Below, in pieces: positions 56,946 through 64,000 of a stretch of DNA of 64,000 nt (positions are counted from its first letter, which is position 1; each line of letters opens with the position of its first letter). The stretch is from Arthrobacter sp. CAN_C5 (GTDB lineage Bacteria > Actinomycetota > Actinomycetes > Actinomycetales > Micrococcaceae): positions 1 to 64,000 of the forward strand of contig NZ_JAGGMZ010000001.1 in the NCBI RefSeq assembly GCF_017875735.1, read 5' to 3'. Position numbers and translations under genes: made by a program. The notes below the pieces were generated by a model, which saw only the letters and a list, made by a program, of their open reading frames with translations, did no database searches and had not been told where the DNA came from.

Positions 56946-58407
56946 CGCCGCGGTCGTTGGCTCAGGACCCAACGGGCTGGCGGCAGCCGTGGTCCTGGCC
57001 CGGGCAGGACTAAGCGTCACGCTGTATGAAGCCGCGTCCACCATCGGAGGCGGAGCCCGCACCGAGGAGCTCGCCCCTGACCATCTGCATGACCTGTGCT
57101 CCGCCGTTCACCCCATGGCGGTCGCCTCCCCTTTCTTCAGGGAGTTCCAGCTACAGCGCCGCATCGAGTTTGCTGTCCCGGAAATCTCCTACGCCCACCC
57201 GCTCGACGGCGGCAGGGCGGGGGTGGCGTTCCGTGACCTGACCCGGACCGTCGAGGGACTGGGCCAGGACGGTCGCGCCTACCGCCGGCTGATGGAGCCG
57301 CTCGTACGCAACATCGAGGGGACCCTCGACGTCGCCCTCAACCACCTGCTCCGGATCCCACGGCACCCGGCCGCAACAGCCCGGTTCGGCCTGGCGGCCC
57401 TTGATCAGGGCACCCACCTGTGGAACCGGCGGTTCAGCACCGATGTGGCTGCCGCACTCTTCACCGGAGTGGCAGCCCACCCGGTGGGTACCCTGCCCTC
57501 CCTGCCCTCGGCCGGCGCCGGCCTGGCTCTGGGCGCGCTGGCGCACGCGGGGGGCTGGCCCATCCCGCTCGGCGGGTCGCAGTCGATCGCCGATTCGATG
57601 GCCCAGGACCTTCTGGCCCACGGCGGGAAAATTGTCACCGACCACACGATTGATTCGCTCTCCGAGCTCAGCGGCGTGCCGACGGTGCTCCTGGATGTCG
57701 CCCCGCCGTCACTGATCCGGCTCGCTGCCGGCCGGCTGCCGCGGACGTATGAACGCGCACTCGAGCGGTTCCGGTTCGGCGACGGCGCGTGCAAGGTGTC
57801 GTTCATCCTTTCCGGTCCGGTGCCCTGGAGTAACCCGGAAGTGGCCCGCGCCGGAACGGTGCACCTGGGGGGTACCCGAGCCGAGATCGCCGCGTCCGAG
57901 GCCAATGTCGCCGCCGGATTCCACCCGGAGAACCCCTACGTTCTGCTGTCCCAGCCGTCCCTGTTCGATCCGTCGAGGGCCCCCGCCGGACGTCATATTC
58001 TCTGGACCTACTGCCACGTACCCAGCGGGTCGACCCGGGACATGGCCGAGGCCGTCACGGCGCAGATCGAGCGCTTCGCCCCAGGCTTCAGGGACGTCGT
58101 CGTCAGCACCTTCACGACGACGGCGGCAGACCTCGCCGCATCAAACGCGAACTATGTCGGGGGCGACTTTGGCGGTGGGGCGGTGACCCTGGGCCAGATG
58201 CTTGCCCGCCCGGTGCTTTCGCCCGCACCGTGGCGGACACCGCTGGACGGGGTCTACCTTTGTTCCGCATCGACGCCGCCAGGACCGGGAGTGCACGGCA
58301 TGGCGGGATACCACGCGGCCCGCCTGGCCCTCCGTGAGGTCTTTGGGCTAGCAGCCCCGGCACTGGGTGTGGACACCGGAACGACCACCAGTTTCCCCAC
58401 CGGATGA
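56938..58407 (+). CDS. FAD/NAD(P)-dependent oxidoreductase (phytoene-desaturase-like)
   Basis: A 489-residue amine-oxidase/carotenoid-desaturase-fold protein. DAAVVGSGPNGLAAAVVLARAGLSVTLYEA is the FAD-binding start; the C-terminal YLCSASTPPGPGVHGMAGYHAARLAL is the second dinucleotide region. No desaturase-specific partner genes (phytoene synthase, GGPP synthase) lie in the window, so carotenoid, amine or other substrate is open. GTG 56938 overlaps the end of the FemX-type gene by 8 bases. Confidence 0.85.
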   Translation: MTDAAVVGSGPNGLAAAVVLARAGLSVTLYEAASTIGGGARTEELAPDHLHDLCSAVHPMAVASPFFREFQLQRRIEFAVPEISYAHPLDGGRAGVAFRDLTRTVEGLGQDGRAYRRLMEPLVRNIEGTLDVALNHLLRIPRHPAATARFGLAALDQGTHLWNRRFSTDVAAALFTGVAAHPVGTLPSLPSAGAGLALGALAHAGGWPIPLGGSQSIADSMAQDLLAHGGKIVTDHTIDSLSELSGVPTVLLDVAPPSLIRLAAGRLPRTYERALERFRFGDGACKVSFILSGPVPWSNPEVARAGTVHLGGTRAEIAASEANVAAGFHPENPYVLLSQPSLFDPSRAPAGRHILWTYCHVPSGSTRDMAEAVTAQIERFAPGFRDVVVSTFTTTAADLAASNANYVGGDFGGGAVTLGQMLARPVLSPAPWRTPLDGVYLCSASTPPGPGVHGMAGYHAARLALREVFGLAAPALGVDTGTTTSFPTG

Positions 58408-58536
58408 CCCCTCCGGCGAAGCCGCTAAAAATAGCCCAACTATCACCGTGAGGTTTTCGGGTCTGGAACGTCTTAGAACTGTAGGCTCCTCTCAGGAGCG
58501 GGCCTATCACCATCTATCCCAGAGAGAAGGATGTCC

Positions 58537-58716
58537 ATGAGTTTCATTGACAAGGCAAAGAACAAGGCCGAAGAGCTGACCGGCAAGGCCAAGGAAGCCG
58601 TCGGCGACGCCACCGACAACCAGGACCTCAAGCTCGAGGGCCAGGCCGACCAGGGGTCAGCCCACACCAAGCAGGCCGGCGAGAACGTCAAGGACGTCTT
58701 CAAGGGCGACAAGTAG
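58537..58716 (+). CDS. CsbD family stress protein
   Basis: A 59-residue CsbD-type protein: MSFIDKAKNKAEELTGKAKE, then AVGDATDNQDLKLEGQADQ, ending NVKDVFKGDK. Such proteins are small, charged, soluble and stress-induced in many bacteria; biochemical role is unclear. I chose ATG 58537 because AGAGAAGG ends six bases before it; ATG 58531 is too close. The upstream GTTTT-rich stretch may hold an alternative sigma site, not certain. Confidence 0.88.
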   Translation: MSFIDKAKNKAEELTGKAKEAVGDATDNQDLKLEGQADQGSAHTKQAGENVKDVFKGDK

Positions 58717-58744
58717 GCTCTGCTTCTATTTTCTTCGCACTTTC

Positions 58745-58802
58745 GTGAGCAACCTGGACATCGGTGAGAGAGATGTTCACCCCGGATGTCCGGGTTGCTC
58801 AC
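58745..58802 (+). other. Long inverted repeat downstream of csbD
   Basis: 18-bp arms (58745-58762 and 58785-58802) match apart from one G-U type pair, and the 22-base loop holds an inner stem (GGTGA/TCACC). There is no T run, so it is not a standard terminator. It may be a structured RNA end or terminator-like element for csbD. Confidence 0.6.
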
Positions 58803-58891
58803 CGAATCACACGTGCGGCGGCTTTTGGCACTGACGCATACCGCCTAGTAAGCTAGGTCACGATTCTCGATAATTTCATAGCCTTCGATCT

Positions 58892-59085
58892 GCAGCGGGA
58901 GAGTACTTCCGTAGACCACACTCCGGCAGGCGCCGTAGGAGCAAATCCTCCCCAGGAATCTCTCAGGCCCAGTACCGCTGCGGCTAGGCAACTCTGGAAA
59001 GCAGGCGGGCCCTCGGGTCCGCCTCACCGACGGTGCAAGCAGGCATGGAGTCCTGCGGAATCTCTCAGGTCCCATACAGAGCGGG
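58892..59085 (+). ncRNA. Tandem glycine riboswitch (two aptamers)
   Basis: Two glycine aptamers in series upstream of gcvP. Each has the hallmark AGGAGC or GGCATGG arm and ATCTCTCAGG closing region: aptamer 1 covers about 58892-58982 (GCGGGAGAGT ... CAGGAATCTCTCAGGC) and aptamer 2 about 58990-59085 (ACTCTGGAAAGC ... CGGAATCTCTCAGGT). A linker of a few bases joins them. They switch on glycine cleavage when glycine is high. The next gene starts 60 bases on. Ends are approximate. Confidence 0.95.
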
Positions 59086-59144
59086 GAGGAACTCACCATC
59101 GTCCGGACAGACGCCTACGCCCGGACCCCATCAAGGGAGTTCCC

Positions 59145-61985
59145 ATGACCGCTCAGCCCCTCACCGAATCGACCTTCGCCGACCGCCATATCGGCCCGCG
59201 CTCAACCGACGCAGCGCAGATGCTCACCATGCTCGGCTACCCGAGCCTCGATAAGCTGGTGGAGGTTGCGGTACCAGCCAACATCCGCTCCGCCGAGGCC
59301 CTGAACCTGCCACCCGCCCTCAGCGAAACCCAGGTCCTGGCCCAGTTGCGCGAAATCGCTGGCAGAAACACCACTGCCGTCCAGATGATCGGGCAGGGCT
59401 ACTTCGACACCGTGACGCCACCGGTGATCCGCCGGAACGTCCTTGAGGCCCCCGCCTGGTACACCGCCTACACCCCTTACCAGCCGGAAATTTCCCAGGG
59501 CCGGCTGGAGGCACTCCTGAACTTCCAGACCATGGTCCAGGATCTCACCGCCCTGCCCATCGCGAACGCCTCCCTCCTTGACGAAGCCTCAGCCGTCGCC
59601 GAAGCCGTCCTGCTGATGCGCCGGTCCGGAAAGAACAAGGGCAAGACCGTGCTCGACGCCGACTGCCTCCCGCAGACAATCGCCGTCGTCCGCGGCCGCG
59701 CCGAAGCCCTCGGATTCGAGGTGGAGATCGCCGACCTCGCACAGGGGCTCCCCGACGGGGACATCAACGGCGTCGTCCTCCAGCAGCCCGGTGCGTCAGG
59801 CGCCCTCCGCGACCACCGCTCGCTCATCACCGCGGCTCACGACAAGGGTGCGCTGGTCACGGTGGCAGCCGACCTGCTCGCGCTCACCCTCATCACGCCC
59901 CCAGGGGAGCAGGACGCCGACATTGCCGTTGGATCCGCCCAGCGGTTCGGTGTCCCACTCTTCTTCGGCGGCCCACACGCGGCCTACATGGCGGTGCGCA
60001 AGGGCCTTGAACGGATGCTTCCCGGGCGGTTGGTGGGAGTGTCCAAGGACGCCGACGGCGCCCCCGCCTACCGCCTCGCACTCCAGACCCGTGAACAGCA
60101 CATCCGGCGCGAGAAGGCCACCTCCAACATCTGCACCGCCCAGGCACTGCTGGCCATCGTCGCCAGCATGTATGCGGTCTATCACGGCCCCGACGGGTTG
60201 AGGGCAATCGCCCAGCGGGTCCATGGACACGCCGCGACACTGGCAGCAACCCTTACGGGTGCCGTGACAGTGGTCCACTCCGACTTCTTCGACACGCTGC
60301 TGCTGAGCGTGCCCGGCAAGGCACGGGACTTCCAGTCCAAGGCGGAGTCGGCGGGCATCAACCTGCGGTTCGTCGACGAGGACCACCTGGGCGTCTCGTG
60401 CGACGAGACCACCACCGAGGAGCACCTGGCGACGCTGGCCGGCGTCTTCGGCGTCGGGCAGGTACTGGACCAGGAATCCGACGCTGCCGAGCTTCCCTCC
60501 GATCTGGTCCGGACCTCGTCCTACCTGACCCACCCGGTCTTCTCCAGCCACCGCTCCGAAACGCAGCTGCTGCGGTACCTTCGGCGGCTCTCCGATAAGG
60601 ACCTGGCGCTGGACCGCACCATGATCCCGCTGGGATCGTGCACCATGAAGCTGAACGCAACAGTGGAAATGGAGCCGATCTCCTGGCCGGAGTTCGCGAC
60701 CATCCACCCCTTCGCCCCCGAGCACCAGACCGAGGGATGGCGCTGGCTGATCGAGGATCTTGAGGACAAGCTAGCGGAGATCACCGGGTACGCCAAGGTC
60801 TCCATTCAGCCCAACGCAGGGTCGCAGGGTGAACTGGCTGGCCTGCTCGCCATCCGTGGCTACCACCGGTCCCGTGGTGACCAGGACCGCAACATCTGCC
60901 TGATCCCCTCCTCGGCCCACGGCACCAACGCCGCATCGGCGGTGCTCGCCGGAATGAAGGTGGTGGTGGTCAAGACCGCCGACAACGGCAACATCGACCA
61001 TGACGACCTCACAGCGAAAATCGCGCAGCACGGCGAGCAGCTCTCGGCGATCATGATTACCTACCCATCCACCCACGGTGTGTTCGAGGAAGATGTCCGC
61101 TGGGTGTGCGGCCAGGTGCATGACGCCGGCGGCCAGGTCTACATCGACGGAGCCAACCTCAACGCACTGGTGGGCCTCGCGAAGCCGGGTGAGTTCGGTG
61201 GCGACGTGTCGCACCTGAATCTTCACAAGACCTTCTGCATCCCCCACGGCGGCGGTGGACCCGGCGTCGGCCCGGTCGCTGTCGCTGCCCACCTGGCACC
61301 GTTCCTGCCCGGAGACGCAGCGGAACAGGGTGCGGGAGCCGAGGGCGTCCCGATCTCTGCTTCCCGGTACGGATCCGCCGGCGTACTGCCCATCTCCTGG
61401 GCGTACGTCGCGCTGATGGGAGCCGAAGGGCTCACCTCGGCCACCGGCCACGCCCTCCTGGCAGCCAACTATGTCGCGGCCCGCCTCACCGAGCACTTCC
61501 CCCTGCTCTACTCGGGGGAGAAGGGCCTGGTAGCGCACGAGTGCATCCTCGACCTGCGGCACCTGACCGCTGCCACCGGGGTTACCGCCGAAGACGTTGC
61601 GAAGCGGCTCATCGACTACGGATTCCACGCACCGACGCTCAGCTTCCCGGTCGCGGGCACTTTGATGGTGGAGCCCACCGAGTCCGAGGACATCGGCGAG
61701 CTGGATCGTTTCATTGAGGCGATGATCGCCATCAAGGGTGAAATCGACGAGGTGCAGGCCGGAAAGTACACGCTGGAGCAGAGCCCCCTGCGCCAGGCGC
61801 CGCACACCGCCTTCGCACTGATCAGTGACAGCTGGGAGCAGGCGTACCCCCGCGAGCTGGCCGCCTACCCGGTGCGCACGCTCAAGCACAACAAGTATTT
61901 CCCCCCGGTCCGACGGATCGATGGCGCGCACGGCGACCGTAACCTGGTGTGCTCCTGCCCGCCCATCGAGGCCTTCGAAGATTAA
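59145..61985 (+). CDS. gcvP: Glycine dehydrogenase (decarboxylating), P-protein
   Basis: A 946-residue single-chain PLP enzyme; it decarboxylates glycine and passes the aminomethyl group to GcvH. N-terminal half: [21 protein letters not shown] and [21 protein letters not shown]; the PLP-lysine is Lys695 in [21 protein letters not shown]. It ends with a small C-terminal [18 protein letters not shown] block ([24 protein letters not shown]). ATG follows AGGGAG. First gene after the glycine riboswitch. Confidence 0.96.
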   Translation: MTAQPLTESTFADRHIGPRSTDAAQMLTMLGYPSLDKLVEVAVPANIRSAEALNLPPALSETQVLAQLREIAGRNTTAVQMIGQGYFDTVTPPVIRRNVLEAPAWYTAYTPYQPEISQGRLEALLNFQTMVQDLTALPIANASLLDEASAVAEAVLLMRRSGKNKGKTVLDADCLPQTIAVVRGRAEALGFEVEIADLAQGLPDGDINGVVLQQPGASGALRDHRSLITAAHDKGALVTVAADLLALTLITPPGEQDADIAVGSAQRFGVPLFFGGPHAAYMAVRKGLERMLPGRLVGVSKDADGAPAYRLALQTREQHIRREKATSNICTAQALLAIVASMYAVYHGPDGLRAIAQRVHGHAATLAATLTGAVTVVHSDFFDTLLLSVPGKARDFQSKAESAGINLRFVDEDHLGVSCDETTTEEHLATLAGVFGVGQVLDQESDAAELPSDLVRTSSYLTHPVFSSHRSETQLLRYLRRLSDKDLALDRTMIPLGSCTMKLNATVEMEPISWPEFATIHPFAPEHQTEGWRWLIEDLEDKLAEITGYAKVSIQPNAGSQGELAGLLAIRGYHRSRGDQDRNICLIPSSAHGTNAASAVLAGMKVVVVKTADNGNIDHDDLTAKIAQHGEQLSAIMITYPSTHGVFEEDVRWVCGQVHDAGGQVYIDGANLNALVGLAKPGEFGGDVSHLNLHKTFCIPHGGGGPGVGPVAVAAHLAPFLPGDAAEQGAGAEGVPISASRYGSAGVLPISWAYVALMGAEGLTSATGHALLAANYVAARLTEHFPLLYSGEKGLVAHECILDLRHLTAATGVTAEDVAKRLIDYGFHAPTLSFPVAGTLMVEPTESEDIGELDRFIEAMIAIKGEIDEVQAGKYTLEQSPLRQAPHTAFALISDSWEQAYPRELAAYPVRTLKHNKYFPPVRRIDGAHGDRNLVCSCPPIEAFED

Positions 61986-61993
61986 GGTCCGTC

Positions 61994-62018
61994 CCCGTCC
62001 GGCCGCCGGCCGGACGGG
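61994..62018 (+). other. Perfect 11-bp hairpin between gcvP and gcvT
   Basis: CCCGTCCGGCC and GGCCGGACGGG around a GCC loop, directly after the gcvP stop and before the gcvT start. No T run. It could protect the mRNA 3' end of gcvP or thin out read-through. Confidence 0.6.
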
Positions 62019-62064
62019 TTGAGTCCAGCGCACTACCGGAAGCGCACCACCGGAAGGATCCCCC

Positions 62065-63171
62065 ATGACCAAGCAGACAGCCCTGTACGCCGAACACGAG
62101 GTGCTCGGCGCCAGTTTCACCGACTTCGGCGGGTGGCAGATGCCCCTGAAGTACCGCAGCGAGCTCGAAGAGCACCACACCGTCCGCCGCGCCGCAGGAC
62201 TCTTTGACCTTTCCCACATGGGTGAGGTCTGGGTTGCCGGACCGCAGGCTGCTGAGTTTCTGAACTATGCCCTGGTGGGCAACCTCGCCGCCATCGCCGT
62301 CGGGAAGGCCAAGTACTCGCTGATCTGCACCGCGGACGGCGGTGTGATTGATGACCTGATCGTTTACCGCCGCGCCGACGACCGGTACCTCGTGGTCCCC
62401 AACGCCAGCAACGCCGACACCGTTGCCGCAGCCCTGCAGGAGCGGGCGGTCAACTTCGACGTAGCGGTGGACGACGAGTCGGAGAACACGGCCCTGATCG
62501 CCGTCCAGGGCCCCGCAGCCGAGGCGATCCTGCTCGACATCGCCGCGGACTCCTCACGCCAGCTCATTACCGAGCTGAAGTACTACGCAGCCGTCGAGGT
62601 GGAACTGGCGGGGCTGCAGGTTCTCCTGGCCCGCACCGGTTACACGGGCGAGGACGGCTTTGAGCTGTTCATCGGCAACGCCGAGGCGGTCCAGCTCTGG
62701 AAAGCCGTCTCCGCGGCAGGCGCGCAGCACCAGCTCGCCCCCTGCGGACTCGCTTCACGCGACTCGCTGCGCCTCGAGGCCGGAATGCCCCTCTACGGGA
62801 ACGAGTTGGGGTTGGATACCAACCCCTTCGAGGCGGGCCTCGGCGGGGTAGTCAGTCTCAAGAAGGCCGACAATTTCGTTGGCCGGTCGGTGCTGGAGCC
62901 CCTCAAGGAGGCCACGCTGGAGCGGAAGCTGGTCGGTCTGCAGAGCGGTGGTCGACGGTCGGCTCGCGCCGGATACAACGTCGTTGTCGACGGAGCAGTC
63001 GTCGGAACGGTCACGTCCGGGCTTCCCAGCCCCACCCTCGGCTACCCCGTGGCGATGGCCTATGTGAACGCCGCGCTGGCTGAGCCGGGCACCGAGGTCC
63101 AGGTGGACCTCCGGGGGAAGCCCGAGCCATTCACCGTGGTTGCGACGCCCTTCTACCGCCGTCAAAAGTAG
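62065..63171 (+). CDS. gcvT: Aminomethyltransferase (T-protein)
   Basis: A 368-residue THF-dependent enzyme; it releases ammonia and makes methylenetetrahydrofolate. Blocks: [68 protein letters not shown] and [27 protein letters not shown] precedes the ATG. Second gene of the gcv operon. Confidence 0.96.
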   Translation: MTKQTALYAEHEVLGASFTDFGGWQMPLKYRSELEEHHTVRRAAGLFDLSHMGEVWVAGPQAAEFLNYALVGNLAAIAVGKAKYSLICTADGGVIDDLIVYRRADDRYLVVPNASNADTVAAALQERAVNFDVAVDDESENTALIAVQGPAAEAILLDIAADSSRQLITELKYYAAVEVELAGLQVLLARTGYTGEDGFELFIGNAEAVQLWKAVSAAGAQHQLAPCGLASRDSLRLEAGMPLYGNELGLDTNPFEAGLGGVVSLKKADNFVGRSVLEPLKEATLERKLVGLQSGGRRSARAGYNVVVDGAVVGTVTSGLPSPTLGYPVAMAYVNAALAEPGTEVQVDLRGKPEPFTVVATPFYRRQK

Positions 63172-63205
63172 CCGATCCTACATAACCCGAAAGGCATATA
63201 CCCAC

Positions 63206-63589
63206 GTGAGCATCATTAAGTCAGCTCTCCGCTACTCAGCCGAGCATGAATGGATCGACACCGCAGAGACCGGTCCAGCCACCATCGGCGTCTCCGCTAT
63301 CGCCACCGACGCGCTGGGCGACGTCGTCTATGTCAGCCTTCCGGACGTGGGCGACGCCGTCACCGCCGGTGAGAGTTGCGGTGAGGTCGAGTCGACCAAA
63401 TCGGTGTCCGATCTCTACGCCCCGGTGACAGGGGTGGTGACCGAGATCAACCAGGAAGCCATCGACAACCCCGGGATCCTGAACGAGGATCCCTACGGTG
63501 CCGGTTGGCTGTTCAAGGTGGATGTCGCCAGCGAGGGACCTCTCCTCACGGCCGAGGAATATGCCCAGAAGAACGGCATCGACGCATGA
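63206..63589 (+). CDS. gcvH: Glycine cleavage H-protein
   Basis: 127 residues. It carries the lipoyl arm at Lys65 in [18 protein letters not shown], shuttling the aminomethyl group between P and T proteins. GTG 63206 follows CGAAAGG, giving [16 protein letters not shown]; the longer open frame would overlap gcvT. glyA overlaps its stop by 4 bases. Confidence 0.96.
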   Translation: MSIIKSALRYSAEHEWIDTAETGPATIGVSAIATDALGDVVYVSLPDVGDAVTAGESCGEVESTKSVSDLYAPVTGVVTEINQEAIDNPGILNEDPYGAGWLFKVDVASEGPLLTAEEYAQKNGIDA

Positions 63590-64000
63590 GCGCCGACACC
63601 GGGCCGACCACCGTGGGACACCTGAACGCGGCACTGGCCGACCTTGACCCCGAGGTCGCGCGCGGAATCGACGCCGAACTGGACCGGCAGCGCAACGGCC
63701 TGGAAATGATCGCCTCGGAGAACCACACTCCGGTGGCAGTCATGCAGGCGCAGGGTTCGGTGCTGACCAACAAATACGCCGAAGGCTATCCCGGACGCCG
63801 CTACTACGGTGGGTGCGAGCACGTCGATGTGCTGGAACAGCTGGCAATCGACCGCGTCAAGGACCTTTTCGGAGCCGGGTACGCGAACGTTCAGCCACAC
63901 TCCGGCGCGCAGGCCAATGCCGCCGTCATGCACGCGTTGATCAAACCGGGCGACACCATCATGGGCCTTAACCTCGCCCACGGTGGCCACCTGACCCACG
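63586..64000 (+). CDS. glyA: Serine hydroxymethyltransferase (partial, N-terminal 138 residues)
   Basis: The frame runs off the window. It begins [20 protein letters not shown] and shows the family blocks [42 protein letters not shown] and [26 protein letters not shown] enzyme interconverting serine and glycine using THF, so it runs with glycine cleavage and fhs. The PLP-lysine lies outside. ATG 63586 overlaps the gcvH stop (ATGA). Under the same riboswitch. Confidence 0.95.
   Translation, partial: MSADTGPTTVGHLNAALADLDPEVARGIDAELDRQRNGLEMIASENHTPVAVMQAQGSVLTNKYAEGYPGRRYYGGCEHVDVLEQLAIDRVKDLFGAGYANVQPHSGAQANAAVMHALIKPGDTIMGLNLAHGGHLTH

Overview
The window is a chromosome-origin region of a high-GC Gram-positive bacterium. 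The gene content points to Actinomycetota, most likely Micrococcaceae (an Arthrobacter relative): PASTA kinases beside FtsW/RodA and PbpA, CrgA, DUF3566, a DLW-39-type small protein, a mycothiol glycosyltransferase with an inositol-phosphate synthase, and the order rpmH-dnaA-dnaN-gnd-recF-DUF721-gyrB-gyrA. The species call is inference; no search was possible.

Layout. 1-3.7 kb: the last codons of an ImuB-like protein, the error-prone polymerase DnaE2 and tRNA-Leu. 4-13.3 kb: the actinobacterial growth and division signalling operon fhaA-fhaB-pstP-rodA-pbpA-pknA-pknB. 13.3-17.2 kb: a glutamine amidotransferase, crgA, an unexpected cluster of DnaA boxes, a rhomboid protease, a cyclophilin and a membrane-anchored protein built of eight 11-residue repeats. 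17.3-19.5 kb: a glycosyltransferase, an EamA transporter, tRNA-Ala, a 38-residue small protein and tRNA-Ile. 19.6-31.5 kb: the replication block, transcribed leftward (dnaA, dnaN, gnd, recF, DUF721, gyrB, gyrA, DUF3566), with DnaA boxes on both sides of dnaA. 31.3-37.2 kb: the rightward rpmH-rnpA-yidD-yidC-jag-rsmG-parA-parB block. 37.2-39.0 kb: a 1.8-kb gene-free stretch carrying seven parS-like sites; two more lie inside parA and parB. 39-44.7 kb: trxA, trxB, a degenerate pseudokinase/jelly-roll protein, murJ and a Nudix hydrolase, all leftward. 44.8-54.2 kb: a CCA-adding-type enzyme, a histidine phosphatase, DUF418, an odd small-ORF and hairpin region, mshA, a putative phosphatase, fhs and ino1. 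54.4-58.7 kb: an overlapping three-gene envelope-type operon and csbD. 58.9-64 kb: a tandem glycine riboswitch controlling gcvP-gcvT-gcvH-glyA; glyA runs off the window.

How it fits together. The left block couples Ser/Thr phosphorylation (PknA, PknB, PstP, the FHA proteins) to peptidoglycan synthesis (RodA, PbpA). MurJ and its separate pseudokinase-like partner at 40.5-44 kb belong to the same circuit. The centre holds origin firing, chromosome segregation and gyrase. The right side is one-carbon and glycine metabolism (fhs, gcv, glyA) plus inositol-phosphate/mycothiol chemistry (ino1, mshA, and an adjacent phosphatase that could be the missing MshA2).

The observations most worth a second look are the DnaA-box cluster 15 kb from dnaA, the parS array with in-gene sites, the hendecad-repeat protein, the reduced MviN-type pseudokinase, the mshA-linked phosphatase, and the structured small-ORF region upstream of mshA.
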